This document shows positions 18,001 to 27,788 of a stretch of 64,000 nucleotides of DNA, in pieces. The notes under the pieces were generated by a model. The model was not told the DNA's origin and made no database searches. It was given only the letters and a program-made list of their open reading frames with translations. Numbering within the stretch: position 1 is the stretch's first letter; each line of letters begins with the position of its first letter. The position numbers and the translations under genes were made by a program. This DNA is from Fortiea sp. LEGE XX443 (lineage in GTDB: Bacteria > Cyanobacteriota > Cyanobacteriia > Cyanobacteriales > Nostocaceae). The DNA lies in assembly GCF_015206815.1 (NCBI RefSeq), contig NZ_JADEXZ010000003.1, positions 62,001 through 126,000 on the forward strand. The letters are read 5' to 3'.

Positions 18001-18997
18001 AATTGAACACAATCCTAAAAATGCGGAAAAAATATTTCCTTATATCGGGGGTGAAGAGGTTAATTCAAGTCCAACTCATGCTTCACATAGATATGTGATT
18101 AACTTCTTTGATATCAGTGAAGAAGAAGCTTGTAATTATCCTGATTTAATGAAAATTGTAAAAGCTAAAGTCAAACCTGAACGTGATGTTCAAAAGCGGG
18201 ATGCTTTACGCATTAAATGGTGGCAATATGCAGAAAAAAGACCTGGATTAGTAAAAGCGATCGCACCTCTTAATCGCGTGTTAGTAACAAATTGTGGTGC
18301 TACACCGCATTTATCACTAACATTTTTACCATCAAACATGGTATTTGCAAATACTTTAGCTATTTTAGCTTTTCAAAATCATGGGATTTTTGCAATTCTG
18401 CAATCTCGCATACATGAAATTTGGGCAAGATTCTTCAGTTCATCCATGAAAGATGACCTACGCTACACCCCCTCAGACTGTTTTCAAACCTTCCCCTTCG
18501 CCGAAAACTGGGAAACCAACGCCGCCCTAGAAACTGCTGGTCAAACCTACTACGAATATCGCGCCGCCTTAATGGTTCGCAACAACCAGGGACTCACCGA
18601 CACATACAACCGCTTCCACGATCCCGACGAACGCCACCCCGATATTTTACAACTACGCTTACTCCACGCCCAAATGGATCGGGCTGTACTCGATGCTTAC
18701 GGCTGGACAGATATTTCCACAGATTGCACCTTCCTACTTGATTACGAAGACGAAGAAGACGACGAAAATACGAGCAAACGCCAGAAGAAAAAGCCTTGGC
18801 GCTACCGTTGGCCTGAAGAAATTCACGACGAAGTATTAGCCCGTTTACTTGAACTCAACCAGCAACGCGCCGAAGCTGAAATTTTAGGTGGTAAAGCTGC
18901 TGAGAAAGGGAAGGTAAAAGGGAATACTAAAAAGGCAGGTAAAACGCGGAAGGCGACAGAAACGAATCTAACTATTCCTGGTTTCCTATCATCCTAG
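15026..18997 (+). CDS. drmMI: DISARM class 1 adenine-specific DNA methyltransferase DrmMI
   Basis: The 1323-residue protein is an Eco57I-type large N6-adenine methyltransferase. Motif X-like GSHYTPRALTEP precedes motif I DLAMGSGAFLVES (from residue 576). Motif IV is NPPF at 819-822 in DAIVGNPPFAGKNT. An N-terminal part of about 500 residues and a C-terminal target-recognition region flank the catalytic core. The C-terminus is lysine rich. In DISARM this methylase marks host DNA so that it is not attacked; a studied class 1 homologue methylates the sequence ACACAG, but the target here is unknown. Confidence 0.92.
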   Translation: MANDPEIRLHKEWLGFLQPVGLVVSPPALSAAQAVVNRNVVELQQTLATVARREPLTGEIGKETFGIDDFPAFTINVLGWQPEDLVASPEELAIALPDYNEVLIPTYAVPDPNGNWMMLVQVLPDGTELDNAGAEDSKSTGWHASSQSKFERLLKETKVYTGLLCNGTELRLVYAPLGESSGHLTFPVQAMCEVSGRLILGAMEMLLSADRLFNVPSDRRLSAILEKSRKYQNDVSIKLAEQVLEALWDLLRGFQIADATTKSGLISDIATTAPQHIYGGLITILLRLVFLLYAEDRGLMSQDAVYTRYYSVSGLYERLREDAGNYPDTMDQRYGAWAWLLSLFRLVYDGGGHADLYLPARHGQLFDPDEYPFLEGRLQSTEYQTGESLEPPRVSDGVIHRVLQGLLVLDGERLSYRSLAVEQIGSVYEAAAGYEVERASSPAIGVWSKPKGSKSSVTVVVSVGDILKTKAGERAKYLKDVAGCEITGKSLTELKDARTPEDVVAALGRKVSPKTPSLMSVGSLYLQPGEERRRSGSHYTPRALTEPIVKETLRPILSALGENPTPEQILELKICDLAMGSGAFLVESCRQLAEKLVEAWNKQNVLPEIPIDEEPLLYARRLVAQRCLYGVDKNPFAVNLAKLSLWLATLAKAHPFTFLDHALKWGDSLVGLTPEQIKTFTWSEDKTYKDPNLPLFNLAMEKAKFYRNGIHNLDEDNYAAKREFYKNIETELRDIRLKGDLVIASFFAQDKDKARKDERDNSWLKFYQWQKNQEDDLDVRRICAELRYGEKPVPTFNWEIEFPEVFDRDNPGFDAIVGNPPFAGKNTTINAHASGYQDWLKVVNPESHGNADLVAHFFRRAFSLLRQSGCFGLIATNTIAQGDTRSTGLRYICEQGGTIYNAQKRMKWPGLAAVVVSVIHVFKGKYENPKLLDGRDVDLISAFLFHTGGNENPKMLLANADKSFQGSILLGMGFTFDDSNPDVTPIAEMHNLIEHNPKNAEKIFPYIGGEEVNSSPTHASHRYVINFFDISEEEACNYPDLMKIVKAKVKPERDVQKRDALRIKWWQYAEKRPGLVKAIAPLNRVLVTNCGATPHLSLTFLPSNMVFANTLAILAFQNHGIFAILQSRIHEIWARFFSSSMKDDLRYTPSDCFQTFPFAENWETNAALETAGQTYYEYRAALMVRNNQGLTDTYNRFHDPDERHPDILQLRLLHAQMDRAVLDAYGWTDISTDCTFLLDYEDEEDDENTSKRQKKKPWRYRWPEEIHDEVLARLLELNQQRAEAEILGGKAAEKGKVKGNTKKAGKTRKATETNLTIPGFLSS

Positions 18998-19073
18998 TAT
19001 GTTTTAGTAGCAGTCTAACTACAGCAATATTTTTTTTAAATTAAAATTTTAGCTGCATAACTTTCTATATTAC

Positions 19074-20303
19074 ATGAAGCGTACATTAAAGTTAAATCTT
19101 AACAACTTCGATCCCATTCCTGAATCGCTAGCTGAGTCATTACCTTTACTTCCTAATTTTTCTGACCATGTAGATTTTTTAGAGGTTGATTTATGTGAAC
19201 TTTTTCACCACCTATATTTAGATAATTATGGGCAAAATGTACCAAATCCTAATCCTATACATCAGCTTTATATAAATATGCTGACAGATGAAGATGAATT
19301 TTGTTTTAGAGGAGATGGACTAGGTTCTCATAAAGAAGCAAAAATAGGTGAATCAAATAGGTTTGGTAAAGCTTTTTGCCGATGGTTTTTATATAAACAC
19401 TGTTCAATAACATATTTCGCTCATTTAGACAAAGTTTTAGGTAGAAAAAATCATGGTTTTAGCAAGCTCAATGGTTTTAATTTAAGGAGAATAGACAAAG
19501 GGGATACACCTGATTACTTATGCTTTGATGAGCGCAAAAATATACCTTATATTGCTGAAGCTAAAGGTACCTATAGTTCAATTAGTTTTAAGAATGCTAA
19601 ATTTAATGAATGGAGAAATCAATTTAAACGAGTCCAACTAGTTGATTCAAAAAGTAAAACTTATTCTATCAAAGGCTATATTGTAGCTACTAGATTCAAA
19701 AATGAACATAATTCTAGAAGTGAATCCCAAATTCTTGCAGAAGATCCAATCACAAATGGTGAGTTTCCAATAGAGAACAATGATGATTTAAGTAGACGGT
19801 TTCGACGTTTTATATATTGTAATCATTATGCTTATATTTTTAATAAATTAAAGTTACCTTTACTTGGTACAGCCTTAGAATTTGGTTTTAATATACCACA
19901 AAGTATAAGGTTTACAGTTGGACTATGGCGATGTTTAGTACCACCTATATTAGAACAGGAATTCATTGGCGGTTATTTTTTGCCTACTTTATCCTCAGAG
20001 CAACAGCTTTTTTATATTAATCCTTTTATTTATGATGATTCGAGTAATTTAATTAATATTCCTCTTAACCCGCAACTGAACCTATCACTACCAGGTTTTA
20101 CCTTTTTTGGTTTAGAACGAAATGTATTTGACAGAGTAAGAAGAATTACTTCACGAGGTTCGGAGTTTTGGGAGCAATTGGGAGTTTATGAAAACGAGTA
20201 CGACGAGCGGGAGGAAAAACCACAAGGGTTGAGTATTTTACGTGATGGTAGCGTTTTAGCACCTCTAGACTACTTTCAATTCATTGAAACTATAGAAATT
20301 TAA
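19074..20303 (+). CDS. PD-(D/E)XK nuclease-like protein inside the DISARM operon
   Basis: This 409-residue gene lies between drmMI and drmA, a position that canonical class 1 DISARM does not require. It shows a PD-(D/E)XK-type core: T-P-D-Y with D147, and about 15 residues later the strand IPYIAEAKGTY with E162 and K164. The rest is unassigned. Codon use is clearly richer in A/T than in drmD or drmMI, which suggests later insertion. The spacing (76 bases after drmMI, 16 before drmA) keeps it within the transcript. It could be an effector nuclease for the system or an independent passenger. Confidence 0.6.
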   Translation: MKRTLKLNLNNFDPIPESLAESLPLLPNFSDHVDFLEVDLCELFHHLYLDNYGQNVPNPNPIHQLYINMLTDEDEFCFRGDGLGSHKEAKIGESNRFGKAFCRWFLYKHCSITYFAHLDKVLGRKNHGFSKLNGFNLRRIDKGDTPDYLCFDERKNIPYIAEAKGTYSSISFKNAKFNEWRNQFKRVQLVDSKSKTYSIKGYIVATRFKNEHNSRSESQILAEDPITNGEFPIENNDDLSRRFRRFIYCNHYAYIFNKLKLPLLGTALEFGFNIPQSIRFTVGLWRCLVPPILEQEFIGGYFLPTLSSEQQLFYINPFIYDDSSNLINIPLNPQLNLSLPGFTFFGLERNVFDRVRRITSRGSEFWEQLGVYENEYDEREEKPQGLSILRDGSVLAPLDYFQFIETIEI

Positions 20304-20319
20304 AAGAAGTAATATTATT

Positions 20320-23300
20320 ATGCAAGCTACAACATCTGCCGAAGTGCGATCGCATCTAATTGATGCCTTACAACTTGACCTTGTAGGGCCAACACCCGAT
20401 GATGCTGTCCACGCTGAAGAAACTTTAGATCAGGCTCCTTCCAAGTGGTATCTCACAGGATTCCTTGTACCCTACGGCGCACCAGTTGTGGATAACTCTG
20501 GCGATGAAGAAATGGACGAAGTTGGACGTGTTGGCTCTGGCGAAGACGAAAAGATTCCAGAGAAAGCCTTTGCTCGTAAAGCCTATTTCCCTTCTTCAAT
20601 GGGGTTAAGTGTGCTTTTACCCCAAACCGTTAACCAACTTCATGTTACTGTCGGGTGGGGCGATTACCAACCACTAACCAAACCAGATAGCGAAGGAAAA
20701 GAAATTACCTTCACAGGTGATTGGCAGAGAGTTCCAAAAGAGGCTGAACTTACCGTACCGTTGCGTACAAGCGGCAGACCGACTCAATTAGACCTTGGTT
20801 TAAATTTAGGCAATACGACTAAACAACTAGAGATTCCCCTTGGTGGAAGTAGTTCTCCAATATATTTAGATGTTCCAAACAGCGATGGCTTACAACTGGT
20901 TGTCTCAGTTCGCTCCGTAACTTCTGAGGAATTAGTACCAGCAGGAACACGCTCAGTTTCAGTATTCTTGGTCAATCATCGCCGCCCTAGTCCTGACCAA
21001 AAGCGGGATGCTGGTTATGCTTTCCAAACAAATTTAATAATTCAGGCAGCCGATTCCTTTGTACCACGCCCTAATTTACGTGGACGGGATGGCGATGATT
21101 GGGATGAGAAAGTTGCTGACTTGCAATACCGAGATGATTATGAATATGCTGTTGGTCATAACGTCTCTGCGATCGCAGTTGCAAATCCCAAGGGTGGCTG
21201 TCAGGAAGTAAGAACCGCTTGGATACCGACTGCTGACGTAGAAAAGGTAATTGCAACCCAAGTTAAAGATGTCGAAGTCGGCATGGAAGCATTAGCCGCC
21301 GCAGCGACAGCAGAAGTACTGCGAAATCTGCTCAGTCCGATGGTTAGTGCTTATTCTGAATGGATAGATGAGCAACGAGTCAAATGTCCGACTGGGCAAA
21401 AACGCTTAGGTGTAGCTAAAGACCTATTAGATCGAGCCGGAATTGCTAAAGACCGGATTGCTGCTGGTTTAAGCGCATTGGATGACCCACAAGTATTAGA
21501 TGCGTTTCGCATTGCCAATCGAGCGATCGCCTTAGCAATTCGCCAGCGTGCGACTCATAAGAAAAACATTACTCCCGAATCTGTAGCCCCTCCAACTTGG
21601 CGACCGTTTCAACTTGCTTTCTTGTTAATGAACTTGGTAGGTATCGCCAACCCCGAACATTCAGACCGGGAGCTAGTTGATTTACTGTTCTTCCCTACAG
21701 GCGGTGGTAAAACTGAAGCTTACTTGGGGCTGGCAGCTTTTACACTTGTATTACGGCGGCTACGTCATCCCGGTATCGACTCTGCGGGATTAAGTGTATT
21801 GATGCGCTATACATTACGCCTCCTTACTCTTGACCAACTAGGACGTGCGGCGACAATGATTTGCGCTCTAGAGTTAGAACGGGAGCAAGATGTAGAAAAA
21901 CTGGGGAAATGGCCGTTTGAGATTGGATTGTGGGTAGGGCAAGCAGCTACACCTAACCGGATGGGCAAGAAAGGAGACAATGATGAAAACAGCGCCCGTT
22001 CGCGTACCATTGCTTTTCTAAATAACGATCGCAAACCTTCACCTATTCCTTTAGAAAACTGTCCTTGGTGCGGAACTAAATTTACCCGCAATTCTTTTCA
22101 GCTACTGCCTAATACTGACCAACCAATAGACTTGCGTATAACTTGCGCCAATCGCCGTTGTAATTTTAGAGGCGATCGCCCTTTACCAGTATTAGCAGTA
22201 GACGAACCGATTTATCGCCGGTTGCCGTGTTTTATGATCGCCACAGTAGATAAATTTGCGAGTTTGCCCTGGGTAGGAGAAACAGGTGCTTTATTTGGAC
22301 GTGTAGAACGTCATGATAAAGATGGCTTTTACAGCCCAGTTTATCCAGGTAGAGGTAAAGCACTTGATGGTTATCTGCCACCACCAGATTTAATCATTCA
22401 AGATGAACTGCATTTGATTTCTGGCCCTTTAGGCACAATGGTAGGGCTTTACGAAACTGCAATTGATGCTCTTTGCAGTCAAGAGATAAATGGTCAAAAA
22501 ATCCGCCCGAAGATTGTAGCTTCCACTGCGACAGTGCGACGGGCAACTAAGCAGATTCAAGCATTGTTTGGGCGAAATGAAGTTGATGTATTTCCGCCAC
22601 CAGGGCCAGATCGGCGCGATTCCTTTTTTGCGAAGACAGTACCTGCCGAAGAAAAGAATGCTCGAACTTATGTCGGAATTGCTGCTCAAGGGCGAAGTCT
22701 GAAAGTAGTATTATTACGTACTTATCTAGCATTGCTGGGAGCTGCACAGAAAGAATGGTTAGCAGCAGGTGGGAGCAAAAACCCTGATAATCCGGCTGAC
22801 CCCTACATGACATTACTCGGATATTTTAATTCCTTGCGTGAACTGGGTGGCAGTCGGCGGATTGTTGAAGATGAAGTTAACTCTCGGCTTATTGGTTATA
22901 GCAAACGAAAACGAGGCGGTAAAAGTTCGGGTTTGTTTGCGGATCGGAAAATCGACGATGAACCAGAAGAATTGACCTCTCGTGTCAGTACAAGTGAAGT
23001 TGCAGATACCAAAAGCCGTTTAGAAGCAACGTTCGACCAAAAAGAGCGTGTTGATGTAGTCTTAGCTACCAATATGATTTCTGTCGGTCTGGACATTACG
23101 CGCTTGGGCTTAATGGTAGTTCTCGGTCAACCTAAAACAGCCGCAGAATACATTCAAGCTACCAGTCGTGTAGGACGGGATGAAGAACGACCCGGATTAG
23201 TTGTTACATTACTCAATGTTCACCGCCCGCGCGATCGCTCACACTATGAACGTTTCTTTGCTTGGCACGCTACTTTCTATAGGGCAGTAGAAGCTACCAG

Positions 23301-23772
23301 TGTTACACCATTCTCTCCTCGTGCTATTGACCGAGGCATTGCTGCGATTACTGTTGCTTTAGCACGTTTGGGACATTCTGGGATGACAGCACCGCTTCGG
23401 GCGATCGACATTCTTCAGCACCGTAACGAGCTAAATTTTGTCATCGATGCGATCGCCAAGCGTGCCGAGATGCACGACAAAGAACTTGATGCAGGTGATG
23501 CAGAAGCACTCCGTCAAAAAGTCAGGGGTCGAGTTAAGGATTTACTAGATTTATGGGAACGGATTGCTGGTGAAAAAATTAACCTTCAATATCAGCGTGA
23601 GGTTGGGGAAGCGCCGCCTTTATTATTCGACCCACTTGACCCGGAATTAGAAAAAAAACCACTAGAGGAACGAAAATTTAAAGCTCAACGCAGTTTACGT
23701 GATGTTGAGCCAACAGTTAATTTGTGGGTTCGTAATCCTGATGGATTTGAGGTAGAGGAGGAAGAGTCATGA
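20320..23772 (+). CDS. drmA: DISARM helicase DrmA
   Basis: The 1150-residue protein carries superfamily 2 helicase motifs in a large chain: Walker A PTGGGKT at 459-465, DELH at 695-698 in IIQDELHLISGPLG, SATVRRAT, and the C-terminal lobe VLATNMISVGLDI with EYIQATSRVGRDEERPG. A zinc-finger-like CPWCGTKF...CANRRC lies between the helicase motifs. DrmA together with DrmB forms the core complex of DISARM that loads on and degrades or blocks incoming DNA. Its stop overlaps the start of drmB (ATGA, 23769-23772). Confidence 0.92.
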   Translation: MQATTSAEVRSHLIDALQLDLVGPTPDDAVHAEETLDQAPSKWYLTGFLVPYGAPVVDNSGDEEMDEVGRVGSGEDEKIPEKAFARKAYFPSSMGLSVLLPQTVNQLHVTVGWGDYQPLTKPDSEGKEITFTGDWQRVPKEAELTVPLRTSGRPTQLDLGLNLGNTTKQLEIPLGGSSSPIYLDVPNSDGLQLVVSVRSVTSEELVPAGTRSVSVFLVNHRRPSPDQKRDAGYAFQTNLIIQAADSFVPRPNLRGRDGDDWDEKVADLQYRDDYEYAVGHNVSAIAVANPKGGCQEVRTAWIPTADVEKVIATQVKDVEVGMEALAAAATAEVLRNLLSPMVSAYSEWIDEQRVKCPTGQKRLGVAKDLLDRAGIAKDRIAAGLSALDDPQVLDAFRIANRAIALAIRQRATHKKNITPESVAPPTWRPFQLAFLLMNLVGIANPEHSDRELVDLLFFPTGGGKTEAYLGLAAFTLVLRRLRHPGIDSAGLSVLMRYTLRLLTLDQLGRAATMICALELEREQDVEKLGKWPFEIGLWVGQAATPNRMGKKGDNDENSARSRTIAFLNNDRKPSPIPLENCPWCGTKFTRNSFQLLPNTDQPIDLRITCANRRCNFRGDRPLPVLAVDEPIYRRLPCFMIATVDKFASLPWVGETGALFGRVERHDKDGFYSPVYPGRGKALDGYLPPPDLIIQDELHLISGPLGTMVGLYETAIDALCSQEINGQKIRPKIVASTATVRRATKQIQALFGRNEVDVFPPPGPDRRDSFFAKTVPAEEKNARTYVGIAAQGRSLKVVLLRTYLALLGAAQKEWLAAGGSKNPDNPADPYMTLLGYFNSLRELGGSRRIVEDEVNSRLIGYSKRKRGGKSSGLFADRKIDDEPEELTSRVSTSEVADTKSRLEATFDQKERVDVVLATNMISVGLDITRLGLMVVLGQPKTAAEYIQATSRVGRDEERPGLVVTLLNVHRPRDRSHYERFFAWHATFYRAVEATSVTPFSPRAIDRGIAAITVALARLGHSGMTAPLRAIDILQHRNELNFVIDAIAKRAEMHDKELDAGDAEALRQKVRGRVKDLLDLWERIAGEKINLQYQREVGEAPPLLFDPLDPELEKKPLEERKFKAQRSLRDVEPTVNLWVRNPDGFEVEEEES

Positions 23773-25643
23773 GTAAATCAAACAAAAAGCGTCCTCCATC
23801 TGGAGAGATTCGACAGAGCCAAATTTTATCTACTTTTGGCCCTGGGGCAATGGTGGATTTACCCGATTATTCCATCCTAATTGGCGGACTCAACCACTGG
23901 CACGGTGACAAAAAACGTATTTACGAAGACCGATTAAAGCAACGAGTGGCTGACATCTTAGGGGTTAATGATATTGCCTTATATGCCCCACCTGTAGACG
24001 AGAAAGACCCGAAAGCATCTCGCACTGGAATGACAGCTTTTGCTTTCCCCACTTGGTTTGTGGCTCAAGTAGAAGAAACTTGGCCTAAACCAAATGAAGC
24101 AGCGCCCAATGCCAAAGTTTACCGGACACGTCCTCTACTACCTTGGGGTAGTTTGGTAACTGGTAAATATCTCAATGCTGACAGAAAGAAAGTGCCAGTC
24201 GTACCTGTGCGTTTTGTACAAGCTTGTGTTAATGGACACATCAAAGATATTGATTGGCGTGGTTTTGTCCACGAAAAGTCTCAAACTAACTGTCGAGGTC
24301 AGCTATGGTTTGATGAAGGCGGATCTGGCAACGATTTTGCTGATATTTTTGTGCGCTGTGAAGCTTGCAAAGCTCGTCGTCAGTTATCAGATGCAACAGT
24401 ACCCAATGGCAAGGTCTTAGGAAAGTGTGAAGGACATCGCCCTTGGCTTGGCCCCAAAGCTCAAGAACTCTGTATTTCTGAGACAACAGGGAAACCAGAA
24501 TATAATCGGCTTTTGGTTCGCTCTGCCAGCAATGCTTACTTTTCCCAACTTCTCAGTGTCATTTCTCTACCAGACTCGGATGATGCTTTGCAAAAGGCTG
24601 TTGATTCAGTTTATGAAGACTTCCTTCAGTATGCAGAAAGTAGCGATGAAGTTAAAAAAGAACGCCGGAAGCAAAAAGTAGCTGCTGTTTTAGAAGGATT
24701 TACTGATGAAGTAGTATGGGCAGAAATTCAGCGCAGACAGGGTGGGCAAGGTAAGCAATACAAGGGTATTAAACAAGTAGAAATCGAGACTTTGCTATCT
24801 AGTCCCTTTGAAGTCGGAGAAGATGTACCAGAAAGTGACTTTTATGCTCGTGCGCGGAAATTAGATAACATCAAACCAAAATTACTATCTCTTATAGAGA
24901 GCATTGTCTTAGTACACCGACTTAAGGAAGTAACTGCCCAAATTGGCTTTACTCGCTTTGAGGCAATTATGCCTGATATTGATGGCGATTTAGATATTCA
25001 AGTCAGGCGAGCTGCTCTTGATATAGAGCCTACTTGGGTGCCGGCAATTGAAAATAGAGGCGAAGGCGTGTTCATCGCTTTCCGTAAAGAAGCTATTGAA
25101 AATTGGCTCAAGCGGAATGCAGTGCAGCAACGAGGGAAGAAATTAGCAAAAGGCTTTGATATCTGGCGCAAACAAAAAGGTATTGGTCAAGAGAAAGCTA
25201 AGTTCCCTGGATTACCTTACATTATGCTGCATTCCCTTTCACACCTATTGATTGCAGCTGTGTCTTTAGAATGTGGTTATGCTGCTAGTTCAATTCGTGA
25301 ACGCATTTATGCTGGCGAATCCGGCTATGGCATTCTTTTATACACTGGCTCTCCTGGGTCGGAAGGTACTTTAGGGGGACTGGTACAAGTAGGAAACCGG
25401 ATTGAATACCATTTGGATGTTGCACTGGAGATGGGGAGGCTTTGTTCTAACGATCCAGTTTGCGCCCAGCATCAACCAGATGCCGAACAAGAAGATAGGT
25501 TTTTACATGGTGCTGCTTGTCATGGCTGTTTACTCATTGCTGAAACTTCTTGCGAACGACGCAATGAATTTCTTGACAGAGCATTGGTTGTTGCTACTGT
25601 TGAAGGCCCAGGGGCAGAATTCTTTGAGGATATGAGAGTATGA
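23769..25643 (+). CDS. drmB: DISARM DUF1998 protein DrmB
   Basis: The 624-residue protein has the N-terminal GEIRQSQILSTFGPGAMVDL typical of DrmB. The C-terminal DUF1998 region reads YIMLHSLSHLLIAAVSLECG, then GILLYTGSPGSEGTLGGL, and ends in a cysteine cluster (CSNDPVC, then ACHGCLLIAETSCERRN) that should bind zinc. There is also a cysteine pair module in the middle (RCEACKARR). DrmB partners DrmA. It is coupled by ATGA overlaps to drmA before it and drmC after it. Confidence 0.92.
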   Translation: MSKSNKKRPPSGEIRQSQILSTFGPGAMVDLPDYSILIGGLNHWHGDKKRIYEDRLKQRVADILGVNDIALYAPPVDEKDPKASRTGMTAFAFPTWFVAQVEETWPKPNEAAPNAKVYRTRPLLPWGSLVTGKYLNADRKKVPVVPVRFVQACVNGHIKDIDWRGFVHEKSQTNCRGQLWFDEGGSGNDFADIFVRCEACKARRQLSDATVPNGKVLGKCEGHRPWLGPKAQELCISETTGKPEYNRLLVRSASNAYFSQLLSVISLPDSDDALQKAVDSVYEDFLQYAESSDEVKKERRKQKVAAVLEGFTDEVVWAEIQRRQGGQGKQYKGIKQVEIETLLSSPFEVGEDVPESDFYARARKLDNIKPKLLSLIESIVLVHRLKEVTAQIGFTRFEAIMPDIDGDLDIQVRRAALDIEPTWVPAIENRGEGVFIAFRKEAIENWLKRNAVQQRGKKLAKGFDIWRKQKGIGQEKAKFPGLPYIMLHSLSHLLIAAVSLECGYAASSIRERIYAGESGYGILLYTGSPGSEGTLGGLVQVGNRIEYHLDVALEMGRLCSNDPVCAQHQPDAEQEDRFLHGAACHGCLLIAETSCERRNEFLDRALVVATVEGPGAEFFEDMRV

Positions 25644-26440
25644 TGGCTTTTCTCCACCTGAGCCGTCCAGCCCTCGTTAATTTGGCAGTCGCTTTGGAAA
25701 CTGGCAGACTTTCCCCACCCTTTTCCACATCGAATGTAGCGAACTACATCCCAGCAGCTTTGAATCGAGACATTGTTGATGAACTTAACCGCCTGAATGT
25801 TATGGGGGTACATTCTCAGCATATTGCTTATACGCTGCGGCTTTTGGCAGAAGAACGAAGTACGTCTCAAGCTGTGAGCGATCGCGTTGATTTGGTTTGG
25901 ACTGGCCCAGAAATTACTGGTTCTCAAAGCCGTGACACTGGTGTTGTTGTGCGCGAGTTGTTTAGCACTGCCAAAATAAGCGTTCTCATTTCTAGCTTTG
26001 CTATTGATAAAAAACAAAAAGCACGAGAGTTATTTATGGTGCTGGCAGAACGAATGGATTTAACCCCAGAACTAAATGTGCGAATGTTTCTTAACGTCAA
26101 CCGACCACACAACAGTGAAGTGCCAACATCTACTTTACTGCGGGAGTTTGCCAGTAGTTTTCGTCAAGATATTTGGCCAGGAAAAAGACTACCTGAAGTG
26201 TTTCACGATCCGCGATCGCTGACGGCGGGTGTGGAATCAAAAGCTTGTTTACACGCCAAATGTGTTGTTGTAGATAAGGAGCGTGTGTTTGTGACCTCCG
26301 CTAATTTTACAGAAGCGGCTCACGAGCGCAATATCGAAGCTGGTGTATTACTAAATGATCCAGTAACTGCTCAAGCTTTACAAATGCAATTTGAAAGCTT
26401 GGTTACAAGAAATATACTCTCTAAAATATCTGGAATTTAA
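25640..26440 (+). CDS. drmC: DISARM phospholipase D-family protein DrmC
   Basis: The 266-residue protein has one HxKx4D motif: H205, K207 and D212 in LHAKCVVVDKERVF, followed by SANFTEAAHERN. This is the single HKD motif of phospholipase D-type nucleases, which usually dimerise to make one active site. DrmC is the last gene of DISARM; it was found dispensable in the founding study of the system. Its start overlaps drmB by 4 bases. Confidence 0.9.
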   Translation: MMAFLHLSRPALVNLAVALETGRLSPPFSTSNVANYIPAALNRDIVDELNRLNVMGVHSQHIAYTLRLLAEERSTSQAVSDRVDLVWTGPEITGSQSRDTGVVVRELFSTAKISVLISSFAIDKKQKARELFMVLAERMDLTPELNVRMFLNVNRPHNSEVPTSTLLREFASSFRQDIWPGKRLPEVFHDPRSLTAGVESKACLHAKCVVVDKERVFVTSANFTEAAHERNIEAGVLLNDPVTAQALQMQFESLVTRNILSKISGI

Positions 26441-26447
26441 ATATTTT

Positions 26448-27788
26448 ATGTCTACATTTGATTCTACAAAAACAAGACTACAAACTTTGCTAAATAGTAT
26501 TGTGACAGGCGAAATTCAACTGCCTGATTTTCAAAGAGGCTGGGTTTGGGATGATGAACACATCCGTTCACTTTTAGTCAGTATTGCGCGTGCTTTCCCT
26601 GTGGGAGCAATTATGCTACTTGAGGCTGGTGGTGATGCTAAGTTTAAAGCTCGACCTGTTGAGGGGGTAGATCCAACACAAGCAACACTTGATAAATTGA
26701 AAAAGCTGCTTCTTGACGGGCAACAACGGCTGACTTCATTAACGCAAGTATTAATATTTAAGCAACCTGTCCAAACTCATGATTCTAAGAAAAAATTAGT
26801 ACAACGTTATTACTACATTGATATTGAAACAGCTTTATTGGGGCCAGAACATTACGAAAATGCGATTATTAGCATTGATGCAGATCGCATCCAAAAGCAA
26901 AACTTTGGGCGTGATGTCAAGCTTGACCTTAGTACGCCAGAGAAAGAATATGAACACTTTTATTTCCCGTGCAATCAAATCCTTAATTCAGATGTTTGGG
27001 AACAAGGGTTAAATAAATGCCACCCAGATAAATTTGGGCGTTATATGGAATTTCGCTGCCAAGTCCTCAATGAATTCCGTTCTTACGATCTACCCATCAT
27101 CGAACTTAACCGCAATAACAAAAAAGAAGCCGTATGCCTTGTATTTGAGAAAGTAAATACAGGAGGCGAACCATTAACAGTTTTTGAACTGGTTACAGCC
27201 AGCTATGCTGCTGATAATGTCAACTTGCGGGATGAGTGGTTTGGGAATAGTCAAGAAAAGATTGAAGGTATTCAGGCTCACCTCAGAAAACAACGCTTGT
27301 TACGGGAAGTTCAACCTACGGAATTTTTGCAAGGGCTGACACTGTTGTACACTTTGGAAAAACGCCAGCAAGACTTAAAAGCAAGTAAAACTGGTAAGCA
27401 AGTAACAGGTGTGACTGCCAAGCGCGAAGCAGTCCTATCTTTGCCTGTAGATGCTTACCAAAAATGGGAACAGTCTCTGACTCAGGGTTACTGGAAAGCA
27501 GCTAAATTCTTACGCCAGGAATCGTTTTTCTCAACTGGTGATTTACCTTACCGCACTCAACTTATTCCTCTTGCCGCAGTTATGGCATTGTTGGGCGATC
27601 GCTGGCTGGAACCGAAAATCCATGAAAAATCGCCCGTTGGTTCTGGTGCGGTATCCTTGGCGAATTGTACGGCGGGGCAGTTGAAACTCGCATGGCTTTG
27701 GATATTCAAGAGCTTATTGACTGGATTGAGGACGGTAAGGAAGAACCTGCAACTGTTCGGGATGCTAACTTTCAACCTGCACGTTTAG
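26448..27788 (+). pseudogene. GmrSD-like DUF262 protein, N-terminal part (frameshifted)
   Basis: The start is ATG 26448, 7 bases after drmC. The DUF262 domain is intact: TLLNSIVTGEIQLPDFQRGW at the N-terminus and DGQQR at residues 90-94, the NTP-binding loop of GmrS-type proteins. The frame is correct up to PKIHEK, then shifts at the A5 run 27625-27629 and reads nonsense to a stop at 27788. Restoring one A gives I-A-R-W-F-W-C-G-I-L-G-E-L, which joins the downstream frame. GmrSD-family enzymes are type IV restriction systems against modified DNA. As written, the gene is broken, by mutation or by a sequencing error in the homopolymer. Confidence 0.85.
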
